Assembly (NCBI GenBank): GCA_964542915.1 | Contig: CAZIVP010000011.1 | Span: 51,591-115,590, forward strand | DNA: 64,000 bases | DNA from: CAZIVP01 sp964542915 | GTDB lineage: Bacteria; Calditrichota; Calditrichia; Calditrichales; Calditrichaceae | Reading direction: 5' to 3' | In this document: piece after piece, positions 9,718 through 18,848 of the stretch | Layout: every line of letters begins with the position of its first letter | Position numbering within the stretch: the stretch's first letter is position 1 | Notes under the pieces: generated by a model | What the model was told of the DNA's origin: nothing | Databases searched by the model: none | Seen by the model: only the letters and a program-made list of their open reading frames with translations | Program-made: the position numbers and the translations under genes

Positions 9718-10779
9718 TTAATGATGCTCCGTTGCAAGTCGGCGCTTTAGATCAGCTTTTAACCTCTGAATCCGATTAAAGGATTCTTCGATCCGTTTTT
9801 CAGAGATACGGCCGTCTTTGACTAATTGTTTGATTAACGCAACCGTTTTTCGAGTGATGGCTTCATCATAAATGAGCACATTGGAGCGAAGGATTATGTC
9901 AACGCCGGCGTTTATGGCAAGTTCAACCGCTTTTTTGTAGGGATAATGTTTCCGTATGGCACCCATATCCAGATCATCGGATATGACAAGTCCCTTAAAA
10001 CCAAGCTCTTTACGCAACATATGACCAATGATCCTGTTGGAGAGTGTGGCAGGATAGTGTGGATCGTACGTCTTCAAATGGACATGCCCCGGCAGGATCG
10101 CTTCCACCATGTTATCGTGAATAAGTTCGCTAAACGGCCGCAGTTCTTCTCGTGTCCATGAGAGGCTCAAGTCGACCAGATCATCGTGAGAATCGATGGA
10201 TACACTACCATGACCGGGAAAATGCTTAACACAGGTGGCAAGCCCATGCCGCTTATGGGATTCAATAACCTTACGGGCATGCAAGAGAACCACATCGGCG
10301 TCGTCCGAAAAGGTGCGTTCCTTCTTGCCCAGTGCCGGATTTTCAGGAACTTTATTCAAATCCAGCACCGGTGCAAAATTAAAATTAACCCCTAATGCTT
10401 TCAGTAATCGAGCGATCGTCTCCGCTTGAGCCTCGGTTCGCTTTATATCATTTAACCGTCCAAGCATGCGCGCCGAAAGCGTTTTCGGGAATCCGTATTG
10501 TTCTTTCAGTCGAATCACCTGGCCGCCCTCAGCGTCGATTGCAACAAATAACGGTTGTTCGGCATGCGCTTGCAGGTCGTCAATCAGTTCTTTTACCTGT
10601 TGTGGCGACCGGACATTTCCAATCGTGTCCCCCATGGGGCTGTCATTATCCGTTAACCACACCCCCCCAAGGTTATGCTCGTGGATTTCTCTGATGATGG
10701 GATCATTCTCATCAACGACCGTTCCGCGAAATCCGATCATGATCATTTGCCCGATCATGCAGTCCAGTGAATCTGACAT
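9718..10779 (-). CDS. nagZ: Beta-N-acetylhexosaminidase, GH3 (NagZ-like)
   Basis: Cleaves N-acetylglucosamine from peptidoglycan-derived or other beta-linked GlcNAc glycosides. The 353-residue single-domain length fits NagZ. Signature KHFPGHG followed by DSHDDL carries the Asp-His dyad that acts as acid/base in NagZ enzymes, and VISDDLDMGAI holds the nucleophile Asp. An AIDAEGGQVIRL block completes the substrate site. No signal peptide is visible, so a cytoplasmic recycling role is likely. GAGGAAA precedes ATG 10779. An MFS carrier gene lies directly upstream on the same strand (stop at 10870), so the two may be cotranscribed and the carrier could import muropeptides (inference). Confidence 0.93.
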   Translation of the reverse strand: MSDSLDCMIGQMIMIGFRGTVVDENDPIIREIHEHNLGGVWLTDNDSPMGDTIGNVRSPQQVKELIDDLQAHAEQPLFVAIDAEGGQVIRLKEQYGFPKTLSARMLGRLNDIKRTEAQAETIARLLKALGVNFNFAPVLDLNKVPENPALGKKERTFSDDADVVLLHARKVIESHKRHGLATCVKHFPGHGSVSIDSHDDLVDLSLSWTREELRPFSELIHDNMVEAILPGHVHLKTYDPHYPATLSNRIIGHMLRKELGFKGLVISDDLDMGAIRKHYPYKKAVELAINAGVDIILRSNVLIYDEAITRKTVALIKQLVKDGRISEKRIEESFNRIQRLKADLKRRLATEHH

Positions 10780-10869
10780 CGAACGTTTCCTCTATCTTTT
10801 ATTGCCGATTTACCTTTTAGCCTAGAATCAACCGATACGATCAAATTTAATTTAAACGATCGTCCGTTC

Positions 10870-12129
10870 TCATTCAAAAATTTGCGTAAAAGATAATCGT
10901 TGGCGATAACTGGATTTCACACAGTACAACCGGGAGGAAAACAAGGCTCCCATGGCCAGCATCAGGCTGGCTGCAATGAAAACCGCTGCGTAACCTATCG
11001 TTTTGACTAAAAATCCGCCGATAACCGGATACACGATGGTTGGCAGCTGCATAAAATTCTTTATTGCCACATAAGAAGGAACGGATTCCGTGGAGGCAAT
11101 TTGTAATAAATAGTTGGCGACCCCAATGGAGAGGCCTTTTACTGTAATGCCCACAAGAAAGAACACGACGATATAGAGGTGCACATGAACGAGTGGTAAC
11201 AGAAGGGCCAGTAGGGGGGTGGCCGCACTGACAAATCCGATTAAGAACAACACAAGTCTGAAATTCAGGTGGTCGCCCATGTGTCCCCAAAGTGGCCCGG
11301 CCACAATTTCGCCGCCAATCTGTGCCGAAACGAACAACCCTATAATAGTTGTCGACATACCTAATTGGGATTGGGCGTAAAGGATGAATAACGGCAATGT
11401 TATGAACACTCCGGAAAGCAATAATTCGGTCACTACGAACTTACTGAAATTTTGATCGTTTTGTAAAAGCTTAAAATACCTGTACCAGGGCTTTCTATCA
11501 AATGTGGCCTGTTCTCTTGCCTCCTGAATTCGATAAAAACCGATAAAGGCGATTAAGAGCGCCGCAGCCGACGATATGTAAAGCAAGATATAGTCTTCCG
11601 GAAAAGGGGTTACCTCGTTAAAAATCCAATTCGCCATATAGCCCGCCGCCAAACCGGCCAAACCGCCCAGAAAAGTCCGGAGTCCAAATAGCCTTCCGCG
11701 CTCGCCCGATTGAATCGTTTTCGACACAACGGAAAAATAGCTCATATCGCCCATGCCGCCGGCAAGAAAGTATAGTAATAAAGCGGCAAATATCATAACG
11801 ACGCTTAGATTTGGATGGTGTTGATACACGCCAAACAGGACCGCCGCTACAGCCAATAGACTCGCTGCGCGAACGAGAACGGCAAAGATCAAAAATTGTT
11901 TTTTCTTCGGGGATTGCCCGATACGATTGATTAAAAAAAGTTGCGGCGTTATAGCGCCGATACGGTAAATCGACAAGAGTAAACCGCTTAAGAGCGTGGA
12001 TCCGGTTAACGTGTATATCAGGGCGGTTTGGATGGTATTGATTTGGGTGAAAGCCTTCGATACCTGTAAGAAAACGCCGTGCCAGACAAGAGCCCCGAAA
12101 TTTCGTCTGTGTTGTATTGGTGCACTCAT
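10870..12129 (-). CDS. MFS-type transporter
   Basis: A 419-residue polytopic inner-membrane protein with about 12 hydrophobic segments and the loop motif RIGQSPKKKQFL after the second or third helix, typical of the major facilitator superfamily. ATG 12129 is preferred; an upstream TTG at 12201 would add 24 polar residues ahead of the first helix. No Shine-Dalgarno is visible before either. Substrate cannot be read from sequence; position ahead of the NagZ-like gene hints at sugar or muropeptide transport. It is divergent from the 12315 phosphatase gene. Confidence 0.85.
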   Translation of the reverse strand: MSAPIQHRRNFGALVWHGVFLQVSKAFTQINTIQTALIYTLTGSTLLSGLLLSIYRIGAITPQLFLINRIGQSPKKKQFLIFAVLVRAASLLAVAAVLFGVYQHHPNLSVVMIFAALLLYFLAGGMGDMSYFSVVSKTIQSGERGRLFGLRTFLGGLAGLAAGYMANWIFNEVTPFPEDYILLYISSAAALLIAFIGFYRIQEAREQATFDRKPWYRYFKLLQNDQNFSKFVVTELLLSGVFITLPLFILYAQSQLGMSTTIIGLFVSAQIGGEIVAGPLWGHMGDHLNFRLVLFLIGFVSAATPLLALLLPLVHVHLYIVVFFLVGITVKGLSIGVANYLLQIASTESVPSYVAIKNFMQLPTIVYPVIGGFLVKTIGYAAVFIAASLMLAMGALFSSRLYCVKSSYRQRLSFTQIFE

Positions 12130-12224
12130 ACCAACGATTTTAAGTTTCGGTTTATCGTTCCACTTTGATGTTTGGATGCAAAAAGTCGCGAAAAAATACA
12201 AACACTTAAAATTTCAAATTTTTT

Positions 12225-12252
12225 TTGAGAAACTAAAGAATTATCATAATAA
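12225..12252 (+). promoter_or_regulatory. Putative sigma70 promoter of the RsbU-like phosphatase gene
   Basis: TTGAGA (12225-12230), 16-base spacer, TAATAA (12247-12252), about 55 bases before the ATG at 12315 in an AT-rich divergent gap. Confidence 0.35.
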
Positions 12253-12314
12253 AGACGAACATCTGAAATAACAAAAATGCCAATATACGATTTTAAAAGG
12301 TTCCGAAAGCAGAT

Positions 12315-13277
12315 ATGAATAATCCGAATTCAGCTACCGGCCAAACAAATGTTGAAGCTAACCATAATGGCTACGAATTAAGCGCAGAAGAAATTCAACG
12401 CCTCAAAGAAAATAATCTCTACCACCTGTTCGAACGATTTAAACAACAACAACAAAAACTGGAGCAACAGAACAGACGCCTGGAAGAAGCGTTTAATAAA
12501 ATCCAGACCGATCTGCTGGCTGCGCGCGACGCCCAGCTCAATCTTCTGCCTAAAGATTTGATCGGCGTACCGGAAATTGAATTCAGCGCCCGCTTTCATC
12601 CCTCGCAGTATGTTTCGGGCGATATCTATAATATTTTTCGCCTCGACGAACAACATATCGGTGTTTACCATATCGACATTTCAGGGCACGGCGTTCCCGC
12701 TGCATTGTTCAGCGTCAGTCTGTCCCAACTGCTCAATACATCGATTTCCAGCCGCAATCTGCTAAAGGAGCCGATCACCGTCCCTCCGTTTTATCGCATC
12801 AATCCTCCGGATAAAGTCGTCTCTATCTTGAATGAAGATAATACCCTCGAGCGCTATGGCATCTACTATACTATGATCTATATGATCATCAATACCAAAA
12901 CCTTACATATCCGGTATATAAGGGCCGGCCATAATCCGCCGGTCGTGATCCGTGAAAACGGCGACCTCGAAATCAATAAGGCCGGCGGCTTGCCCGTCGG
13001 GTGTGATTTCGAACGGGACGATGAAGTGATCGAGTTGAATTTATCACCCGGGGATCGGATCTATTTATATTCCGACGGCATTATCGAAGCGATGAATAAA
13101 AAAGAAGAACTTTTCACACTGGAACGTATGACGCATGTATTACAAGAGAACAGACATCGTTCCCTGGAAGATGGACTTGGTAAGCTCATCGATGAAGTAA
13201 AAACATTCACAGCTACGGACGCCTTTGAAGATGATATCTCGATCATTGGCATCGATTGTACGTCCAATGTTAAATAA
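12315..13277 (+). CDS. PP2C-family serine phosphatase (SpoIIE/RsbU type)
   Basis: Predicted to dephosphorylate a STAS-domain anti-sigma antagonist or a related partner. 320 residues: a polar N-terminus, a Gln/Glu-rich coiled coil (about 28-75) in place of a sensor domain, then a PP2C catalytic domain. The metal-binding aspartates are all present: SGDIYN (about 101), DISGHGVPAAL, YSDGIIEAM and FEDDISI near the end. It shares its architecture with the second phosphatase at 47129-48832, but lacks the GAF domain. Its last 8 bp overlap the convergent fusion gene at 13270. No sensor or partner gene is adjacent, so the input is unknown. Confidence 0.9.
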   Translation: MNNPNSATGQTNVEANHNGYELSAEEIQRLKENNLYHLFERFKQQQQKLEQQNRRLEEAFNKIQTDLLAARDAQLNLLPKDLIGVPEIEFSARFHPSQYVSGDIYNIFRLDEQHIGVYHIDISGHGVPAALFSVSLSQLLNTSISSRNLLKEPITVPPFYRINPPDKVVSILNEDNTLERYGIYYTMIYMIINTKTLHIRYIRAGHNPPVVIRENGDLEINKAGGLPVGCDFERDDEVIELNLSPGDRIYLYSDGIIEAMNKKEELFTLERMTHVLQENRHRSLEDGLGKLIDEVKTFTATDAFEDDISIIGIDCTSNVK

Positions 13278-14436
13278 TACTATTTTCCTGTAACGCTTTG
13301 AATTCCCGGATAAAACCGGGGGTAAAAATATTATCCTGCATCATACGTCTTATTTCGAACAAGCTCCAGAAACGCCCCGTTTCGATTTCTTCGGGATTGA
13401 GCTTAAAGGGACCGTCGTGTTTCAGAACAAACACATAGACCAATTCACGTTCATTGCCGTGACTGATAATGTATCGGAATATCGGCTTTAATGATTCCAC
13501 CTGTATGTTGAGCTCTTCCATTGCTTCCCTGGCAAGTGCCTGTTGCAACGATTCCCCGCTGCGTACATGCCCTGCAACGGCCGTATCCCAGTAACCGGGA
13601 TATAAATATTTGTTTGCGGCTCGTTTTTGCAGATATAACCGACCGTTCCTGCTGATAATATGCATCGCTACGGTAGGGTGTAACAGACTGGGAGCCGAAT
13701 GGGCGCGAGAACGGGTCGCTTTTCCGATGATTCGACCCTCTTCATTGACAATATCAAACATTTCTTCCGTATTTTCGCTGCTGCAGCGATTTGTCGGGGA
13801 CGGTTTTCGTATCCATTTGAAGTAGAGGTACTGACCGACAATAATGATACCGAGTATTATATAAAACAAGCCTCCGGATATAAACGCCCAAACTTCTTTG
13901 CTCCAAAAAAAGGCGGAAAAAACAATAAGCAGCGTATGCACGGCGATTACGACAAACAGCATGCGGCTCAACTGCTTCATCAAACGAACCTGCTCGGGCG
14001 GAAGCTTGGCATCCCCCAGAAAACGACGGCTCATGTTTATTAAAATCGGTCTGGACGAAAACGCGTGAATGCCGAGAATCACTACCAAAATCATCTCGAT
14101 TAAAGCGGGCTTCAATTTGAAGAACAGATCATCGTGTAAAGTGATCGAGATGCCGCCCAAAACAATGATCAATAAAGTGTCCAGTAATATCATTTTTTCA
14201 ATTCGGCGAAAGCGGATCAAGTGGTATATAAAATAGACGGAGCCGGCGGCGACAGCTACCATCAAACCAATTTCGGTACCGAAGAAGGCATCTGCAAAAA
14301 TGAAAACAAAGATTGGAACAAAACCGATGGCAAAATTTTTTAAGATTTGGTTCCGGTTTAGCAGACTCGATGTATTGGTCTGGAGGCGTTTTTTTCGATC
14401 GTTTGAAGGTTGCACTTTAACGTTAAATCTCCTCAA
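13270..14436 (-). CDS. YciB/IspZ-like membrane domain fused to a Nudix hydrolase
   Basis: 388 residues. Residues about 25-200 hold five or six membrane segments with the block TLHDDLFFKLKP, which closely matches the FHDDxFIKxKP core of YciB/IspZ septation proteins. After a short linker, residues about 220-388 form a Nudix domain of the type 1 IPP isomerase-like branch (FDIVNEEGRIIGKATR), with a complete box GHVRSGE-x7-REAMEEL at about 289-309 and LYPGYWDTAVAGH before it. All Nudix catalytic glutamates are present, so the enzyme should be active. The start is uncertain: TTG 14436 gives the longest frame, but an AGGAGA just inside it could serve GTG 14415. The fusion is unusual. Confidence 0.85.
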   Translation of the reverse strand: MRRFNVKVQPSNDRKKRLQTNTSSLLNRNQILKNFAIGFVPIFVFIFADAFFGTEIGLMVAVAAGSVYFIYHLIRFRRIEKMILLDTLLIIVLGGISITLHDDLFFKLKPALIEMILVVILGIHAFSSRPILINMSRRFLGDAKLPPEQVRLMKQLSRMLFVVIAVHTLLIVFSAFFWSKEVWAFISGGLFYIILGIIIVGQYLYFKWIRKPSPTNRCSSENTEEMFDIVNEEGRIIGKATRSRAHSAPSLLHPTVAMHIISRNGRLYLQKRAANKYLYPGYWDTAVAGHVRSGESLQQALAREAMEELNIQVESLKPIFRYIISHGNERELVYVFVLKHDGPFKLNPEEIETGRFWSLFEIRRMMQDNIFTPGFIREFKALQENSII

Positions 14437-14460
14437 TCTCTGTTATCAGACGCAGAATTT

Positions 14461-14489
14461 AAAATAAAAAAAAGAATATTTTTGCCCAA
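14461..14489 (-). promoter_or_regulatory. Putative promoter of the YciB-Nudix gene
   Basis: Minus strand: TTGGGC (14484-14489), 17-base spacer, TATTTT (14461-14466), just ahead of the gene start near 14436. Confidence 0.3.
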
Positions 14490-14708
14490 TTTTATTTCAG
14501 GCGGCCTGGCTTGATTCTTGGCCGGGCGGATCACCGTTTTCAACGTACGCCTCTGATATTATAAAAAACGGTTATACATCGGACTTTCAATGAGCAAGTA
14601 TTAAGATTTTTCATAACAGATTCGACCGCTTCCAAAAACTTTGAAAAAACGGCCCCGGAACGCGGACACAGCGGTAAAAACCGGTATGAAACAACTTTAA
14701 ATTTCATT
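14490..14708. other. Gene-free part of the divergent gap before the SNF2 gene
   Basis: The 390-bp gap 14437-14826 carries candidate promoters at each end. The middle part listed here shows no plausible ORF, RNA gene or clear hairpin. Confidence 0.5.
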
Positions 14709-14737
14709 TTGAATAAGTGTGAATAATGTTTTATATT
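14709..14737 (+). promoter_or_regulatory. Putative sigma70 promoter of the SNF2 helicase gene
   Basis: TTGAAT (14709-14714), 17-base spacer, TATATT (14732-14737). The predicted leader to the TTG start at 14827 is about 85 bases. Confidence 0.5.
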
Positions 14738-14826
14738 CTTTAATCTATAATAATATATTTATAGAAAGCAGTAATACGATTCAATTCACTGAAAATTTGA
14801 ACTGAATCAAGAAACGGGGATGCAGA

Positions 14827-17800
14827 TTGAAAATAGACGTAAAAGACTTAAAAAACCGCGTACCCGATATTATCTTTAAACAGGGAATGGAATATTTTAA
14901 AGATGGTCGGGTAAAAATCAAACAATGGGATAACCTCAGCATAACCGCCACCGTTCAGGGCACTTATCCATATCTGGTTCGGCTCATGGCGGATGAACGT
15001 TCATTCGACGCCACCTGCACCTGCCCCTACAACTATATTTGCAAGCATGCGGTGGCAGCGGCATTAAAGGTAATTGACGAACAGCGAAGCCGTGAAGAAG
15101 ACGATAGCAAAGAAATCGGTAATTGGCGCGAATATTTTGATAAGCTCATCACCATCCAACAGGTGGACAGTGATTTTTCTCAGGAAGTACGTTGGAAGTT
15201 GCTCTACATCATCCATATTCTCGAGAACTACTGGAATATAAAACCCGTAAAAGTATATATGAAAAAAGACGGCACCTATGGCCGTATACAGGAACCGTCG
15301 TTTAATGAACTGTCCGAACAGAATGTCTTCCGAACATCGGGCGACTTAATCGCTATCTCCTACCTTGAGCGCATCCAATCGCAGCAATCTTCGGTCTATT
15401 ATCGCGGACGTCTGGAAACCAGCTACCTTAATTTCGGATTGGACGCCGGACAATTGTTTAATCTGCTCCGGACCAGCGAGCTACACATTAAAAATGAAGA
15501 CGGCAGTATCGGAACGCGCATTCGTTTCGGACGCAAGCCCTGGAAACTGGTTTTCAAGCTGATTGAACGTGAAGATCATTATATTTTCCAACCTTATTTT
15601 TCGCGGGATGATGAAGAACTGCCCATCACGCGGGAAACCAAAATATTAACGACCAATCCTATCTGGTTCTATCGAGACGGAAAACTGCATTACAGCAATT
15701 TTCCGCTACGATATTCCTATATAAAATCCTTTATTGACGAAAATTCCGACATCATGGTCAATAAAGAAGAGTATCAGACCTTCATTTCGGATTATCTCGC
15801 GAAACTGCCTATTTTTCCGTATGTGGAATTTCCGCCGGATATCGCCGTCAAAGAAATCACCGAAATTTCCGGCAAACGATTATACATCGAAGAGATGGAC
15901 GATCAATTGGTGGTTTCACTCTCCATCCTTTATGACGATATAGAAATTCCGTTCAGTCAAGCCAATGATCAACCTTTGCATTACGATACGAAATCTAAAG
16001 AGATTATGCGTGTACACCGTGATCGCGAGGCTGAAAACGCCATCCGTTTCCGTATTTTGCAAAGCAATATCCTCGAAGATACGCCTGGACTTTTTTACGC
16101 CACATTTGAGGAAGCGCTGGATTGGCTCTTCGATGAATTGCCAAAACTGGCGGAAGAAGGTTTCGAGATCATGGGCGAAGAAAACTTGGTGCGTTTCAAG
16201 GTAAAACGCGCCAAAGCCAATTTTGATGTAAATATTTCTTCCGAGACGGACTGGTTCGACATCGAGATGACGCTGGAGTTCGACGGCGTTCCGGTAAGCC
16301 TGGAAGAATTAAAACGGGCCTTACGAAAAAATAAAAAATTTGTAAAACTGCGCGACGGCAGTATTGCACGTTTACCGCAAAAGCTAATCGAAAAGTTCAA
16401 TTATATCCTTAATTTCGGTAAGGTTGAGGATGACAGCGTTCGTTTTGCAAATCATCATCTTACTTTTATCGATCGTCTGCTTGCCGATGCGGACCAGAAA
16501 AAAATGGATTCATTAAGCCAGGAAAAACTGGGCAAACTGGAAACATTTGAAACGATCGAAAATTATCCCCTGCCCGGTAATTTCAGGGGCAATCTTCGCG
16601 ATTACCAGCGAGCGGGTTTCGACTGGATGAATTTCCTTAAGGATTTCTCGTTCGGCGGTATTCTTGCGGATGACATGGGACTGGGAAAAACCATACAGGC
16701 CTTGATCATGCTTCAAAGCGAAATCAATCAAGATCAAAAATCATCAAACCTGATTGTAGCGCCGACGTCGGTTATTTTTAACTGGGTGCGTGAAATCGAA
16801 AAATTTACACCGCAGATCAAATATCTGGTGCATTACGGAACCCGGCGTTCCAAAGATATTCGACGTATGCGCCGCTATCCGCTGGTATTGACCACCTACG
16901 GGCACTTAAGACGCGACATCAATTTCCTGAAGGAAATCAATTTTAATTACGCCATTCTCGATGAATCGCAAAACGTCAAAAATCCGGGCTCGGAAACATC
17001 AAAAGCCGTACGGTTAATCAACGCTAAAAATCGACTGGCGCTGACCGGTACGCCTGTCGAAAACAACACAATGGATCTGTGGTCCCAGTTTGCATTTATC
17101 AATCCCGGTCTGCTTGGAGAGCAGGCCTTTTTCAGAGATAACTTCATGAAACCGATTGAAAAGGAACAGAATGTTCAGGTGGCCACGGAATTAAAAAAAC
17201 TTATTTTCCCCTTCATTCTCAGACGAACTAAGGAGGACGTCGCCAAGGAACTACCGGAGAAGGTCGAAAATATTGTGTATTCTCCCATGTCGGAAGAACA
17301 GCAAAAATTATATAATAATTGGCGACACAGTTATCGCGATCATATTCAAAAGGAGATCGAAAACAAAGGGTTGGATAAATCCAAGTTCAAGGTTTTGGAA
17401 GGATTAACGCGCCTCCGTCAGATTGCATGTCATCCGGAATTGGTGGAAAGCCGCTACGTGGATAATGTGGGCAAATTTGAAGCGTTGATCGAGATGGTGG
17501 AAGAGATCATTTCGGAAAAACATAAAGTTTTGATCTTCAGCCAGTTTGTAAAAATGCTCCATATTATAAGGCGTCATCTGGACGGTAACAACATCCCTTA
17601 TTCTTATCTGGACGGCACCACCAAAGATCGTGAAACGCCGGTAAACGAATTCCAGGAAAATGATGATATCCGTATATTCCTTATAAGTCTGAAAGCCGGC
17701 GGTACGGGATTGAATTTAACCGCCGCCGATTATGTTGTCCATTACGATCCATGGTGGAACCCTGCCGTCGAGATGCAGGCTACCGACCGTGCTTACCGCA

Positions 17801-17973
17801 TTGGCCAGACGCGCAAGGTTTTTGCTTATAAGCTGATATCGAAGGATAGCGTGGAAGAAAAAATTGTAAGGCTTCAGAATAAAAAACGTGATTTGGTGGA
17901 CTCTTTGATTACAACCGAAGAAGCGTTCTTCAAGAGTCTGAGCAAAGAGGACATCCTAGATCTATTCGAATAA
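14827..17973 (+). CDS. SWIM zinc-finger SNF2-family DNA helicase/translocase
   Basis: A 1048-residue ATP-driven DNA translocase probably acting in transcription-complex or nucleoprotein remodelling. Residues about 1-80 contain a SWIM finger (C-x-C from about 64, then CKH). A long middle region (about 90-560) is of the type found in bacterial SNF2 proteins. The motor follows: Walker A DDMGLGKT (about 614-621), DESQ box (about 711-714), LTGTPVENN, RRTKEDVAKELP, then the C-terminal RecA lobe with FSQFVKM, SLKAGGTGLNLTAAD and QATDRAYRIGQ. All seven helicase motifs appear intact. The start is TTG with GGGGA six bases upstream; no ATG is available nearby. Monocistronic. Confidence 0.95.
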   Translation: MKIDVKDLKNRVPDIIFKQGMEYFKDGRVKIKQWDNLSITATVQGTYPYLVRLMADERSFDATCTCPYNYICKHAVAAALKVIDEQRSREEDDSKEIGNWREYFDKLITIQQVDSDFSQEVRWKLLYIIHILENYWNIKPVKVYMKKDGTYGRIQEPSFNELSEQNVFRTSGDLIAISYLERIQSQQSSVYYRGRLETSYLNFGLDAGQLFNLLRTSELHIKNEDGSIGTRIRFGRKPWKLVFKLIEREDHYIFQPYFSRDDEELPITRETKILTTNPIWFYRDGKLHYSNFPLRYSYIKSFIDENSDIMVNKEEYQTFISDYLAKLPIFPYVEFPPDIAVKEITEISGKRLYIEEMDDQLVVSLSILYDDIEIPFSQANDQPLHYDTKSKEIMRVHRDREAENAIRFRILQSNILEDTPGLFYATFEEALDWLFDELPKLAEEGFEIMGEENLVRFKVKRAKANFDVNISSETDWFDIEMTLEFDGVPVSLEELKRALRKNKKFVKLRDGSIARLPQKLIEKFNYILNFGKVEDDSVRFANHHLTFIDRLLADADQKKMDSLSQEKLGKLETFETIENYPLPGNFRGNLRDYQRAGFDWMNFLKDFSFGGILADDMGLGKTIQALIMLQSEINQDQKSSNLIVAPTSVIFNWVREIEKFTPQIKYLVHYGTRRSKDIRRMRRYPLVLTTYGHLRRDINFLKEINFNYAILDESQNVKNPGSETSKAVRLINAKNRLALTGTPVENNTMDLWSQFAFINPGLLGEQAFFRDNFMKPIEKEQNVQVATELKKLIFPFILRRTKEDVAKELPEKVENIVYSPMSEEQQKLYNNWRHSYRDHIQKEIENKGLDKSKFKVLEGLTRLRQIACHPELVESRYVDNVGKFEALIEMVEEIISEKHKVLIFSQFVKMLHIIRRHLDGNNIPYSYLDGTTKDRETPVNEFQENDDIRIFLISLKAGGTGLNLTAADYVVHYDPWWNPAVEMQATDRAYRIGQTRKVFAYKLISKDSVEEKIVRLQNKKRDLVDSLITTEEAFFKSLSKEDILDLFE

Positions 17974-17993
17974 GGCGGCGCTTGCGCTGCCTT
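17972..17993 (+). terminator. Hairpin after the SNF2 gene
   Basis: AAGGCGGCG (17972-17980) pairs with CGCTGCCTT (17985-17993) with one G-T wobble and a 4-base loop. The following T-tract is weak, so termination is plausible, not certain. Confidence 0.4.
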
Positions 17994-18007
17994 ATTCCCT
18001 GCTATCT

Positions 18008-18190
18008 TTACTCCAATTCCTCGAAGTCAGCATCCTCAACATTACGATCCCGTTTACCATTTCGATCACCGCGTTCACTGCCCTTGCCTTTTACATGGGC
18101 GTTGTGTTCGGGCCTCTTTAACATCGGTTTAATTATTTGGTAAATCAAAAATCCCAACAATATTAAAAAAAATATTCTTAATAAACCCAT
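18008..18190 (-). CDS. Small single-span membrane protein
   Basis: 60 residues: a hydrophobic segment (about 3-20, rich in Leu, Ile and Phe) followed by a charged tail with Lys/Arg/Asp/Glu repeats (KGKGSERGDRNGKRDRN, then an acidic end). It follows the deoxynucleoside kinase gene by 11 bases and is the last gene of the folate/kinase operon. ATG 18190 is preferred because AGG lies at a normal distance; TTG 18199 is possible. I do not recognise a family and the function is unknown. Confidence 0.5.
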   Translation of the reverse strand: MGLLRIFFLILLGFLIYQIIKPMLKRPEHNAHVKGKGSERGDRNGKRDRNVEDADFEELE

Positions 18191-18201
18191 CTGTATCAAA
18201 C

Positions 18202-18846
18202 CTATTTTTTTTGTGGTACATAATACCGTGTGCCGGATTGATGTTGATTAATTTCCCACAAAATATCCTGGTAATCATTCTGGGAATGTTCGAAATCCAT
18301 TTCATCGGTATGGATGACCAGCAACGGCGTCTTGCTGTAATGGAAGAAGTAATTGTTGTATAACTCGTTTAAATCGTTGATATAATCATAGGCGATATTC
18401 TTTTCGAAACGACGGCCCCGTCTTCGGATATTACTCATGAGATGGTCGGTTGTCGCCTGGAGGTAAATCACCAGATCCGGCCGTACGATTTGTTTTTCCA
18501 TCAAACGTGCAATGCCATCGTAAAGTTTCATCTCCTTATCGCTGAGATTGAGGGTTGCAAAGATACGATCTTTGTCAAAAATATAATCGCTGACGATGCG
18601 CTGATGGAAAATATCCAGTTGTTGTAACTCCTGATTTTGGCGAAATCGGCTGAGAAGAAAAAATATTTGCGTCTGAAATGCATAGCGGTGCGGATCGTCG
18701 TAAAATTCCTCCAGAAAGGGATTTTTCTCGAATTCTTCCAGCACCAATCGCGCGCCAATTGTTTTAGACAACATATCGGCCAGCGTGGTTTTCCCTGCGC
18801 CTATAACCCCCTCGATTGCAATAAAGCGAAACTGATCGATCGACAT
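18202..18846 (-). CDS. Deoxynucleoside kinase (dAK/dGK family)
   Basis: Phosphorylates deoxynucleosides for dNTP salvage. 214 residues with the P-loop GVIGAGKTT close to the N-terminus, the LEEFEKNPFLEEFYDDPHRYAF block that binds the sugar/base, a DRIF motif (DKDRIF) in the position of the usual DR/ERS motif, and the Arg-rich lid (RRRGRRFE). The fold matches bacterial deoxyadenosine/deoxyguanosine kinases; base specificity cannot be read safely. ATG 18846 begins two bases after the folK stop; GTG 18855 would overlap folK by 7 bases. It is translationally linked with folB-folK. Confidence 0.9.
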   Translation of the reverse strand: MSIDQFRFIAIEGVIGAGKTTLADMLSKTIGARLVLEEFEKNPFLEEFYDDPHRYAFQTQIFFLLSRFRQNQELQQLDIFHQRIVSDYIFDKDRIFATLNLSDKEMKLYDGIARLMEKQIVRPDLVIYLQATTDHLMSNIRRRGRRFEKNIAYDYINDLNELYNNYFFHYSKTPLLVIHTDEMDFEHSQNDYQDILWEINQHQSGTRYYVPQKK

Positions 18847-18848
18847 TG

